From NCBI GenBank assembly GCA_002344625.1, contig DDUE01000052.1, positions 1 to 29,088 on the forward strand: a DNA stretch of 29,088 nucleotides. Direction: 5' to 3'. Position 1 is the stretch's first letter. Every line of letters begins with the position of its first letter. Under the pieces are notes generated by a model. It was given only the letters and a program-made list of their open reading frames with translations, ran no database searches and was not told where the DNA came from. Shown piece by piece: positions 22,538 to 29,088 of the stretch. The stretch is from Rhodocyclaceae bacterium UBA2346. GTDB lineage: Bacteria; Pseudomonadota; Gammaproteobacteria; Burkholderiales; Rhodocyclaceae. Position numbers and translations under genes: made by a program.

Positions 22538-24916
22538 TCACGCCTCATCTACGGTTCCTGCCACTGCAAATGGCTGAATCAAGTCGGTCTGGCGGCTTCC
22601 AGGGCCGTCAGACCGCTCCTTCTGCTTTCGCGCCTTTTCCTTTTCATACTCCTCTTCAAAGTTGTCGAATGGGTTCCTTGTTCTGGGTGTGGGCTTCTCG
22701 TACTTGAAGTCAGGCAGCAGTGCAGCTTTCGCCATCGGCTCTTGAGCCTTGGCCGGCACTTCAAGTCGGCTGATCGCGCCTTCCTTGTCCAAAAATTCGC
22801 CTGCTCGCACGCGTTCAACCGGGTTCGGGTTATCGCCGCGCAACTGCCTGTCCATTGCCTGAAGTTCTGTCGACAAGCCGATATGGCGATCATTCGGGCC
22901 GGGTGCGGGCGTCGCATCGCCGGTTACGCGCGCCTTTTCGGCCACGTAATTACGCATTGACTCTTGCAGGTCGACGTTCGGCGCTGTCCCTCTGAGATAG
23001 CGGATATGGCTCTTTCTCAGGGCGTTCAGCCGGGCCGCTTCCTTCGCGCCTTCCGGGTCGAAGAAACCAAACGCTCTCCGCTCGTGGATCACGTCGTAAG
23101 CCCATTTCCCATTGATCCGACGTACCAGAATGATCGCTTCGGGCCGCCACTTGGCAATTCGGAAGGTTTGGCGGGTTCCGATCAACGGCACCAGCGCATC
23201 CGCCATGTACCACTTGCCGCCCTCCTTTGCGCCCAACTGAACGCCCTGAGTTCTTACTTTCAGTTGCCTTTCCACTGAGAAGGCCAACAAGAACACCGGC
23301 ATTTCTGCACGCGTGACCCTTGCTTGCTCGCGCATGGCTTCGTAGCGTTCGTTCGGCGACACCCCGCCCAGGTGGCCACGCTGGGGCAGGTTATGAAAGA
23401 AGGCCATCGCTTCGGCAAAGTCCCTGTCAAATGCTTCGGCCGTGCCCGGATACGGATCGGGCTCGCGTCCGACCTTGCCGACGTGTTTGTTCATACGGTC
23501 ACCGCCGATGTAGCCGGGGAGCATCGAAAGAACCTTCTCCTTGGCACTGAACGCCCCTTCAACGGGCTTTGCCGCCGCGTTGTATGGCTTTGCCCGAATC
23601 AGCGCGCGTCCGTCGCCTGTTCCGCCCTGTTGATCGGCGTCGATCGTCTGTGCCTCGTCCAGGCCGGCCGCCCACTTGGCCTCCAAGGCAGCAATTTCGT
23701 TCAATTTCAGCTCCAGTTCGTAACCAATCCCCTTCAGCGCATCAAAGCCGTCGACCAGCTCTGCGCCGATATACTCGGGTCCGTTATCGAGGTAGAGCTT
23801 GCTTGGAACACCCCAGGCCATGCACAGATCAACGAACGAACGCGTTACGTCGGCTTGTGTGACCGATCGGCCGGGCTCCGGGTGCAGCAAGGTGTAGAAA
23901 CATCGGTTCGTGGCTAGGTCGTACCAGGCGATCATTCGTGGCGTGTAGGTCGAGCCATCGGCGCGCGAAAGCAGGATATCTAGCGGGTGCACGTCACCAA
24001 CAATGGCTTCTCCCGGCATCAACTCGCTTCGTGTGCGGGCGATACGTGGTTGATAGATATCGGAGTAGCGCTTGGCGTCACGGTCATGCACGGACACGGG
24101 CCGTGCATCCTGATGCATCTCGACCAGGTGTTGACCGACATCGCAGTTATTGATGGTCGCCTCGCTCCAACCCGCCTCACGACAAAGCCGGGCAAACTCA
24201 GCGCTTGCCATCAGGCGCACCTTGCTTCGACTGGCACCCCCGCTAACCCACAACCCGCGCACATATCGGGCGATTTCTTCCGCCAATCGCGTTTTCTCGG
24301 GCAGCGCCAAAGGGCATTCCTGATCCCACTTGCGGTTCACCAAACGGCGCGGTTTGGTCTCTAAGGCGCGCTCCTTGCGCATCAGGGCGCGAACGCCCCC
24401 CTCTTCGTACAGCCTGCAAAACGCGCGCAACTTGGCTTCTGTAAAGCGCATCGGCTTACCGTCGGTCGGTCGGACGTGGGTTCTTTCCGCGATGCTGCGC
24501 AACAGTTCGCCACGCCCCGCCGACCGGGACCGGTACTGAAGTGCCGGCATAATGATGCCGACCTTCCATTCCGCTTCACGGTATTGCTTCGCGAGCACCT
24601 CCGGCCGCTCGCCCACCCGTACCGGCTGCAAAGTCTTTGCATTGGGCGCAATCGCAGGAACCGCCAGCGCTTCGCGGTTCGCTTCAAAGAACTTTTGATA
24701 CAGCTCGCGCGGGAGCGTGCGTGCATCAACCAGGTACGCGCGCCCCTGCTTGCGGACAGCGAGCGTTGCACCGTGCCAGGTGTGGCCTTGTGTGGCGCGG
24801 AGAATGGCTTTCTGCGCCCCTTGCACCGTACACGCGGCCATTTCCGCCAGTTGCCCAATCGTCAGCCAGTACAACGCATCCTGTGCCGGCGATGTCTGTA
24901 GCGAATCAACAGTCAT
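22538..24916 (-). CDS. DDE transposase (MuA/Tn552-type, BcepMu-like)
   Basis: A 792-residue transposase. The retroviral-integrase-like core shows the DDE triad: Asp308 in VGDVHPLDI, Asp377 in LDNGPEY and Glu453 in AKPVEGAFS. The N-terminus starts with a winged-helix-like segment (YWLTIGQLAEMAACTVQGAQ) that should bind the element ends. The C-terminal domain is a beta-barrel-like region with a charged, probably disordered tail that could contact the partner ATPase. The ATG at 24916 overlaps the stop of the preceding small gene (ATGA). No stop, frameshift or loss of triad residues is visible, so it is potentially active. Confidence 0.9.
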   Translation of the reverse strand: MTVDSLQTSPAQDALYWLTIGQLAEMAACTVQGAQKAILRATQGHTWHGATLAVRKQGRAYLVDARTLPRELYQKFFEANREALAVPAIAPNAKTLQPVRVGERPEVLAKQYREAEWKVGIIMPALQYRSRSAGRGELLRSIAERTHVRPTDGKPMRFTEAKLRAFCRLYEEGGVRALMRKERALETKPRRLVNRKWDQECPLALPEKTRLAEEIARYVRGLWVSGGASRSKVRLMASAEFARLCREAGWSEATINNCDVGQHLVEMHQDARPVSVHDRDAKRYSDIYQPRIARTRSELMPGEAIVGDVHPLDILLSRADGSTYTPRMIAWYDLATNRCFYTLLHPEPGRSVTQADVTRSFVDLCMAWGVPSKLYLDNGPEYIGAELVDGFDALKGIGYELELKLNEIAALEAKWAAGLDEAQTIDADQQGGTGDGRALIRAKPYNAAAKPVEGAFSAKEKVLSMLPGYIGGDRMNKHVGKVGREPDPYPGTAEAFDRDFAEAMAFFHNLPQRGHLGGVSPNERYEAMREQARVTRAEMPVFLLAFSVERQLKVRTQGVQLGAKEGGKWYMADALVPLIGTRQTFRIAKWRPEAIILVRRINGKWAYDVIHERRAFGFFDPEGAKEAARLNALRKSHIRYLRGTAPNVDLQESMRNYVAEKARVTGDATPAPGPNDRHIGLSTELQAMDRQLRGDNPNPVERVRAGEFLDKEGAISRLEVPAKAQEPMAKAALLPDFKYEKPTPRTRNPFDNFEEEYEKEKARKQKERSDGPGSRQTDLIQPFAVAGTVDEA

Positions 24917-25146
24917 GCCGCCTCGCCGCTCGCCAACTTCGCCACGCTCGCACGCCACAAGGCATGACCGCGTTCATTACCGGAAAAATAGGCGTCGAGC
25001 TGGACCGTTCCTTCACGGTATGGACCTTGGATTCGCACCGCCTGAATACGGAAGCGCAGAACGTCTAGCGCGCCGCGCCAGTATTCGGCGCTGCGCTTGT
25101 CGCCGTTGCGTTTCGCCGCGTCGACGATCGCCTCAGGCGTGTTCAT
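24913..25146 (-). CDS. Small hypothetical protein in the early operon
   Basis: A 77-residue protein (from the ATG at 25146) with no recognised domain. It begins NTPEAIVDAAKRNGDKRSAEYW, looks mixed helical/strand, and ends KLASGEAA. It overlaps the Ner-like gene upstream and the transposase downstream by several bases, which strongly supports being real and translationally coupled. A start at 25161 is possible. The function is unknown. Confidence 0.65.
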   Translation of the reverse strand: MNTPEAIVDAAKRNGDKRSAEYWRGALDVLRFRIQAVRIQGPYREGTVQLDAYFSGNERGHALWRASVAKLASGEAA

Positions 25147-25360
25147 GGCCTTCGCCCTCAACGATCACGCCATCCTTGATTCCGAGCTTCACGGCTATTT
25201 CGTGACCAAGGCCCCGCGAACCGCCATTACGGCCGCTCAGAACGTTGCTTACAGAAATCTTGGTGTAGCCGTGCGCCTTGGCCCAGGCTGAAAGTGTCAA
25301 TCCCCTTCGAAGCCAGTCTGCGCGCACCTCTTGCGGGGTTCGTAACTTACGTGCTTTCAT
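25133..25360 (-). CDS. Ner-like/BcepMu gp16-family DNA-binding protein
   Basis: A 75-residue regulator with a helix-turn-helix (LSAWAKAHGYTKISVSNVLS) resembling the Ner/BcepMu gp16 group: an RTPQEVRADW N-terminus, then the HTH and the GLGHEIAVKLGIKDG tail. In Mu-like phages this cro-like protein shuts off early and repressor transcription. The ATG at 25360 is chosen because AAGGAG lies 9 bases upstream and this gives the same length as Mu Ner. It is divergent from the repressor gene, with two 20-bp operators between them, and is the first gene of the transposition operon. Confidence 0.8.
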   Translation of the reverse strand: MKARKLRTPQEVRADWLRRGLTLSAWAKAHGYTKISVSNVLSGRNGGSRGLGHEIAVKLGIKDGVIVEGEGHEHA

Positions 25361-25384
25361 GGTCGCATTCTCCTTCAACTGTTA

Positions 25385-25430
25385 ATTCACTCAAACGGGT
25401 GAATACATATTTTCACCCAAACGGATGAAT
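25385..25430. promoter_or_regulatory. Two 20-bp repressor/Ner operators
   Basis: ATTCACTCAAACGGGTGAAT (25385-25404) and TTTCACCCAAACGGATGAAT (25411-25430) are near-identical 20-bp copies, each an inverted repeat of the ATTCAC/GTGAAT type around AAAC, with a 26-bp period. They lie between divergent Ner-like and repressor genes, so are almost certainly the genetic switch. The second copy contains the repressor ATG (25425). TTCACT (25386) and TATTTT (25408) 16 bases later could be a repressor promoter. Confidence 0.75.
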
Positions 25431-26093
25431 GTCAACCTGCCACAAGAGTTTTCTGCGCGCCTTCGTGAGGAACGAAAGCGACTCGGGATGAGCCAAACGA
25501 CTTTCGCAAAGGCGGTTGGCATTCACCTCAACAGCCAGTCACGGTACGAGAAGGGAGAACGCGCTCCGGATACGGCCTATCTCGGAGCGATAGCCAAGCT
25601 TGGCGTCGATATGTCGTTCTTGCTTACCGGGGATCGCGGGAATGATTCACAGTTGGAGATTGAGTCCGCCCGCGCCAAATCTCACGCGTTGGTCCATGTT
25701 CTCAGCCAGATACAAGGATTCCTCGGGTTCTGGCCGGCTCCCATGTCGTACGAATTCGAGAAAGCGATGCAGGATGTGTACGAGGCTCACCAGAAACAAT
25801 GGGAAGATCCGATGGCTTTGGATAGGGCGGATGTCAAACTGCTAAACATGCTCCAAAGAAGCCCGTCGACGCTGCCAACTGTGCAAGAACTTGCGGAGAT
25901 TCTGTGGGGGCTGGAACTCGTCGAAAAAAAACTTGGCGTCAAGCTAGCCCCCTCTGTGAGGGCAAACTCATTTCATAAGGCTTGCCAAGAAACAAAGCTG
26001 TCAGGTCGAGCGCTTCGACGTGAAGAGATAGAGCGAATCGTCCGGACAGAAGCCTGCCTCATCGCCTCGAGCAACGGCGATGATTACAGCTAG
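25425..26093 (+). CDS. Phage-type repressor (Xre-family HTH)
   Basis: A 222-residue repressor. The Xre helix-turn-helix is at residues about 8-60 (LREERKRLGMSQTTFAKAVGIH, shown in part; then QSRYEKGERAPD and the LLTGDRG end). The C-terminal half is helical with no LexA-type Ser/Lys peptidase motif seen, so induction is unlikely to be through RecA-driven self-cleavage. The ATG lies inside the second operator without a ribosome-binding site, so translation is probably leaderless, as in lambda cI. It is transcribed towards the right end, away from all other element genes, as in Mu. Confidence 0.85.
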   Translation: MNVNLPQEFSARLREERKRLGMSQTTFAKAVGIHLNSQSRYEKGERAPDTAYLGAIAKLGVDMSFLLTGDRGNDSQLEIESARAKSHALVHVLSQIQGFLGFWPAPMSYEFEKAMQDVYEAHQKQWEDPMALDRADVKLLNMLQRSPSTLPTVQELAEILWGLELVEKKLGVKLAPSVRANSFHKACQETKLSGRALRREEIERIVRTEACLIASSNGDDYS

Positions 26094-26370
26094 TTGGTTG
26101 AAGTTGGTGAGGTTGGTCTTCTGCAGTTGGTTTGCACCATCTCTGTGCATCCGCCGCCCGATCGCCCTTTGCCCGATCCGACCCACCTTATAGGCTTCAA
26201 TCTCAACACAGACGCGGCTTTCGCGGGCCTTTTCTCTCCCGCCAATGGCCTTGCATCCCGTGCAATGCGTTTGCATTTTCCGCCTTGATCCGTTCCAACA
26301 CGTTCCGCCATATACCGCTACGTCCCGGAATTTTCCCGCAGCAATGGTGTGTTTTCTTTCTGCCCCCTTA
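26094..26370. repeat. Right end of the Mu-like element with transposase-site-like repeats
   Basis: No gene is supported here. TGGTGTGTTTT (26345-26355) is the inverted copy of a left-end motif. Further in are TTTTCCGCC (26276-26284), CGTTCC...CGTTCCGCC (26291-26309) and TTTTCCCGC (26331-26339), the reverse of the left-end GCGGAA motifs, probably transposase-binding sites. The inner 180 bases show nothing clear. Confidence 0.6.
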
Positions 26371-26374
26371 GTGC

Positions 26375-26404
26375 TTGCCGTCCGGGCGCGGCGCGGCGTA
26401 TAGT
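26375..26404 (+). promoter_or_regulatory. Sigma-70 promoter of the cobalamin operon
   Basis: TTGCCG (26375-26380) and TATAGT (26399-26404) are separated by 18 bases, a good sigma-70 pair. Transcription would start near 26411, at the 5' end of the riboswitch. The Mu-like element ends directly before the -35 box, so any upstream activator sites would have been displaced. Confidence 0.7.
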
Positions 26405-26410
26405 TCGGCC

Positions 26411-26640
26411 AGCATCGATTGGGATGCCCTGCGGCGCATCCGCGCCCCGGGGTGAAACGGGAAGTCCGGTGACGTACGAGTGCATGCTCGTGCCATTCCG
26501 GCGCAGCCCCCGCTGCTGTAAGCCCGACGGCGCCGTCAACACTAAAACCCACTGGAGCAGGCTGCTCTGGGAAGGGTGACGGCGACCGGACGAAGGCGAG
26601 CCAGAAGACCGACCCTTTCGACGATACAGGTAAAGAGACC
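26411..26640 (+). ncRNA. Cobalamin riboswitch
   Basis: The leader shows the conserved adenosylcobalamin aptamer elements in order: a GGATGCC entry strand, GGGGTGAAACGGGAAG with TCCGGTG (26449-26470), GCAGCCCCCGCTGCTGTAAG (26503-26522), GGGAAGGGTGACGGCGA (about 26569-26585) and the B12 box AGCCAGAAGACCGACCC (26599-26615). It should shut off the cobO-cobW-cobN operon when cobalamin is plentiful. The exact limits are approximate. Confidence 0.92.
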
Positions 26641-26664
26641 CCGGGGTGTGGGTGGATTGCCGAC

Positions 26665-26712
26665 GGGGTCCGCGGGCGTTTGCGCCTGCCCCCATTGCGT
26701 CCCGGCTTTTTT
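26665..26712 (+). terminator. Possible riboswitch expression-platform terminator
   Basis: GCGGGCG (26672-26678) pairs with CGCCTGC (26683-26689), and flanking GGGG (26665-26668) can pair with CCCC (26690-26693). A run of six T follows at 26707-26712 after a 13-base gap. It could be the regulated terminator between aptamer and cobO; the gap before the T-run weakens this, so control through the cobO ribosome-binding site is also possible. Confidence 0.4.
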
Positions 26713-26777
26713 CGGCTTCGCTGCGTCGACATTCGGTCCATCCCCGGTTCCAGCAGCGATCGAAGGGAGCCGCGCAC

Positions 26778-27389
26778 ATGGACCAGGACGGGAAGAACAG
26801 CCACAACCAACGCATGCAGCGCAAGAAGGACGTGGTCGATGCGGCGATCGGGCGTGCTCAGGAAGAGCGCGGCATCGTCATCCTGATCACCGGCAACGGC
26901 AAGGGCAAGACCACGTCCGCGTTCGGCACCCTCTACCGTGCGCTCGGGCATCGCCAGCGCGCCGGCGTGGTGCAGTTCATCAAAGGCACCCAGGCCACCG
27001 GCGAGGTGAGCTTCCTGCAGCAGGACCCGGCGCGGGCGGCGGTGCAGTATCACGCCATGGCCACCGGATTCACCTGGAACACCCAGAACTGGGACGCCGA
27101 CAAGCGCGCCGCCGACACGGCCTGGGCGCACGCCGCGCGCATGCTGGCCGATCCAGCGCTCAATCTGGTGCTGCTCGACGAGCTCACCTACATGCTCAAG
27201 TACAACTACCTCGACGCGGCCGACGTGGTCGCGGCGATCCGCGCCCGCCCGCCGATGCAGACGGTCATCGTCACCGGCCGCGCCGCCAGGCCCGAGCTGG
27301 TGGAGCTGGCCGACACGGTGAGCGAGATCGCCGATCGCAAACATGCCTTCAAGGCCGGCGTGAAGGCGCAGGCGGGCATCGATTTCTGA
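26778..27389 (+). CDS. cobO: Cob(I)yrinic acid a,c-diamide adenosyltransferase
   Basis: A 203-residue CobA/CobO/BtuR-type enzyme that transfers the 5'-deoxyadenosyl group from ATP to cob(I)alamin or its precursors. The P-loop is GNGKGKTT (residues 39-46), with the family segments FGTLYRALGH, VQFIKGT, ATGFTWNTQNW and LLDELTYMLKYNYLD. It is first in the operon under the cobalamin riboswitch, with GAAGGGA upstream of its ATG. Its product is the cofactor that NrdJ requires. Confidence 0.94.
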   Translation: MDQDGKNSHNQRMQRKKDVVDAAIGRAQEERGIVILITGNGKGKTTSAFGTLYRALGHRQRAGVVQFIKGTQATGEVSFLQQDPARAAVQYHAMATGFTWNTQNWDADKRAADTAWAHAARMLADPALNLVLLDELTYMLKYNYLDAADVVAAIRARPPMQTVIVTGRAARPELVELADTVSEIADRKHAFKAGVKAQAGIDF

Positions 27390-27423
27390 CAACCCGTCCC
27401 CCGACACGCAGGAGCACGAACCC

Positions 27424-28500
27424 ATGTCCAATCGCCCGAAGATCCCCGCCACCATCGTCACCGGCTTTCTCGGCAGCGGCAAGACCACGCTGCTGCGCCA
27501 CATCCTCGCCAACGCCGGCGGGCGCCGCATCGCGGTCATCGTCAACGAGTTCGGCGAACTCGGCATCGACGGCGACATCCTGCGCGGCTGCGGTATCGGC
27601 TGCGACGAGGACGGCGGCGAGCGGCGCGGCGCGCTGTTCGAACTCGCCAACGGCTGCCTGTGCTGCACGGTGCAGGAAGAGTTCTACCCGGTGATGCGCG
27701 AACTCATCGCCCGCCGCGACGACATCGACCACATCCTGATCGAGACTTCCGGCCTGGCGCTGCCCAAGCCGCTGGTACAGGCCTTCAACTGGCCCGAAGT
27801 CAAGCACGCGTGCACCGTAGACGCGGTGGTCACGGTGGTCGACGTGCCGGCCGCCGCGGCCGGGCAGTTCGCTGCGAATCCGCTCGCGGTCGACGCCCAG
27901 CGGCGCGCCGACCCCAACCTGGACCACGAATCGCCGCTGCACGCCTTGTTCGAGGATCAACTCGCCGCCGCCGATCTGGTGATCCTATCCAAGACCGATC
28001 TCGCCGACGCGGCGGCGCGCGCTGCGGTCGAGGCCTTGGTGCGCGCGGAAGTGCCGCCCGAGGTCAAGATGGTGGCGAGCGAGCACGGGCGGATCGACCT
28101 CGACCTGATCCTGGGCCTGAACGCCGCCGCCGAGGACGGCATCCACCTGCGTCCCAGCCATCACGACCACGGTGACGGCGACGACCATGACCATGATCAC
28201 GACGCGTTCCAGTCGGTGTCGGTGGCGTTGCCGCGGGTCGATCGCGAGCGGCTGTTCGCGGTGCTGCACGAGCTGGTGCGAGCCCATGCCATCTACCGGG
28301 TCAAGGGTTTCGTCGCGCTGGCGGACAAGCCGATGCGCCTGGTGGTGCACGGCGTGGGACGCCGCTTCGACAGCTACTTCGACCGCCGCTGGCGGGCCGG
28401 CGAGACGCCGGCCACCCGCCTGGTGCTGATCGGTGCGGACCTCGATACCGCCGCGCTGGCCGCCGCGCTACAGGCGGCGGCTCTGGTCGAGACGGCCTGA
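27424..28500 (+). CDS. cobW: CobW-family GTPase (COG0523)
   Basis: A 358-residue metal-chaperone GTPase of the G3E/CobW family: a P-loop GFLGSGKT (residues 14-21), the family's CxCC metal site (GCLCC, Cys78/80/81), a switch region NEFGELGIDGD, and the guanine motif SKTDL. A His/Asp-rich stretch (HHDHGDGDDHDHDHD, about 244-260) suits metal binding, and a CobW C-terminal domain follows. It probably helps deliver cobalt to the CobN chelatase. It follows cobO by 34 bases, and its stop overlaps the cobN start. Confidence 0.93.
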   Translation: MSNRPKIPATIVTGFLGSGKTTLLRHILANAGGRRIAVIVNEFGELGIDGDILRGCGIGCDEDGGERRGALFELANGCLCCTVQEEFYPVMRELIARRDDIDHILIETSGLALPKPLVQAFNWPEVKHACTVDAVVTVVDVPAAAAGQFAANPLAVDAQRRADPNLDHESPLHALFEDQLAAADLVILSKTDLADAAARAAVEALVRAEVPPEVKMVASEHGRIDLDLILGLNAAAEDGIHLRPSHHDHGDGDDHDHDHDAFQSVSVALPRVDRERLFAVLHELVRAHAIYRVKGFVALADKPMRLVVHGVGRRFDSYFDRRWRAGETPATRLVLIGADLDTAALAAALQAAALVETA

Positions 28501-29088
28501 TGCACCTGCTTGCCGCCCAGCCGGGCGGTTTCGTCGACGACGATTCGGTGATCACGCGGATTGCGCAGGACCCCGCCGAGATCGTCATCCTCAGCGCGGC
28601 CGACACCACGCTGGCGCTGCTGGCCGCGGCCTGCCCGGCGCAGGGCTTCCCGTCGGTGCGGCTGGCGAACCTGCTGCACCTGCGCCAGCCGGCCTCGGTG
28701 GATCTCTATCTGGACGAGGTGCTGCGGCATGCGTGCGTGATCGTCATCGACCACCTCGGCGGCGAGAGCTACTGGCCGTACGGCACCGAACGGGTGGGCG
28801 AGCTCGCCCGGGCGCGCGGCATCGCGCTGGTGATGTTTTCGGGCGACACCAGCGAAGACCTCAACCTGCTCATGAAGGGCACGGTGGGCATCGATCTGGC
28901 ACGCACCCTGTGGCGCTACCTGCGCGAAGGCGGGCCGGCCAACGCGCGCAATTTCTATCGCTGCCTGGGGCAGCATTTCTTCGCCCACGCGGACGCGCCC
29001 GAACCGCCGCGGGCACTACCCAGCGCCGCGGTGTTCCACCCGCGCCACGAGCTCGGCTCGGTGGCAGCCTGGCGCGCCGACTGGCAGG
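28500..29088 (+). CDS. cobN: Cobaltochelatase subunit CobN (5' part, runs off the window)
   Basis: The first 196 codons of a large chelatase subunit. The N-terminus (MHLLAAQPGGFVDDDSVI, ILSAADTTLALLAAA, SVDLYLDEVLRHACVIVIDHLGG) matches CobN/magnesium-chelatase H-type proteins, which insert cobalt into hydrogenobyrinic acid a,c-diamide with CobS and CobT or ChlI/ChlD-like partners. The ATG at 28500 shares a base with the cobW stop (TGATG), showing translational coupling. The catalytic part lies beyond the window. Confidence 0.88.
   Translation, partial: MHLLAAQPGGFVDDDSVITRIAQDPAEIVILSAADTTLALLAAACPAQGFPSVRLANLLHLRQPASVDLYLDEVLRHACVIVIDHLGGESYWPYGTERVGELARARGIALVMFSGDTSEDLNLLMKGTVGIDLARTLWRYLREGGPANARNFYRCLGQHFFAHADAPEPPRALPSAAVFHPRHELGSVAAWRADWQ

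Larger units (their letters stand above)
18066..26370. mobile_element. Compact Mu-like (BcepMu-type) transposable element of about 8.3 kb
   Basis: The element runs between GTGCT at 18061-18065 and GTGCT at 26371-26375, a candidate 5-bp target duplication. The ends are inverted: the inner AAAACACACCA is identical, and over the outer 26 bases 20 match (18065-18090 against the reverse of 26345-26370); the boundary is uncertain by one base. Genes run inwards from the right end: repressor (away), Ner-like, a small protein, transposase, MuB-like ATPase, GemA, a hypothetical, Mor, a Mu I-like protein and a coiled-coil protein. No terminase, portal, capsid, tail or lysis gene was found. Its GC content is visibly lower than the host's. 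It may be an intact satellite or a deleted prophage. Confidence 0.82.

Noticed and set aside
18066..26370. Integrase-type attachment site or tRNA-adjacent integration
   Set aside because: No integrase or tRNA is present. The DDE transposase and short flanking duplication indicate transposition instead.
26001..27668. A minus-strand open frame of 555 codons
   Set aside because: It runs across the repressor end, element end, riboswitch and cobO, which are all well supported on the other strand.
1..29088. CRISPR arrays, tRNA or rRNA genes
   Set aside because: No regularly spaced repeat-spacer pattern and no cloverleaf or rRNA signature were seen by eye.

Overview
The window is high-GC DNA from a betaproteobacterium, most likely Rhodocyclales (Thauera/Azoarcus/Aromatoleum type). 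The assignment rests on a glucokinase-RpiR fusion, an adenosylcobalamin-dependent ribonucleotide reductase next to a cobO-cobW-cobN operon, and overall gene style; it is an inference, not a database match. It contains about 21 host genes and one 8.3-kb Mu-like mobile element. I see no tRNA, rRNA or CRISPR array.

Positions 1-5943 carry a sugar-sensing regulator (glucokinase-like domain fused to RpiR), a DUF3293 protein and a LysR regulator. The LysR gene is divergent from a cluster encoding cytochrome b561, two YceI-family periplasmic proteins and a DsbB-type oxidoreductase. Positions 5949-8516 (minus strand) hold a two-gene unit: a lipoprotein of unknown function and a membrane-anchored receptor with a cytoplasmic TIR domain. 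Positions 8857-14858 hold a Pro-rich lipoprotein, a P2-type cation ATPase, a divergent HxlR regulator/CPVC redox protein pair, an exported SnoaL-like protein and a DUF2200 protein.

nrdJ (14965-17841, minus) has a near-perfect NrdR box upstream. Beyond it, from about 18066 to 26370, lies a compact BcepMu/Mu-like element. It has recognisable inverted ends (20 of 26 bases identical), a candidate 5-bp target duplication (GTGCT), a repressor and Ner-like switch with two 20-bp operators, a DDE transposase, a MuB-like ATPase, GemA and a Mor-like activator. After these come only two further genes: a Mu I-like domain protein with three exact 45-residue repeats at its N-terminus, and a coiled-coil protein. 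No terminase, portal, capsid, tail or lysis gene is present. The tight gene packing suggests a degenerate but orderly element, possibly a transposable-phage satellite.

The element sits between nrdJ and the divergent cobalamin operon, its right end abutting the -35 element of the cob promoter. From 26375 the host resumes with that promoter, a cobalamin riboswitch (26411-26640), cobO, cobW and the start of cobN, which runs off the window. Without the element, the B12-dependent reductase and the B12-synthesis operon would be divergent neighbours.
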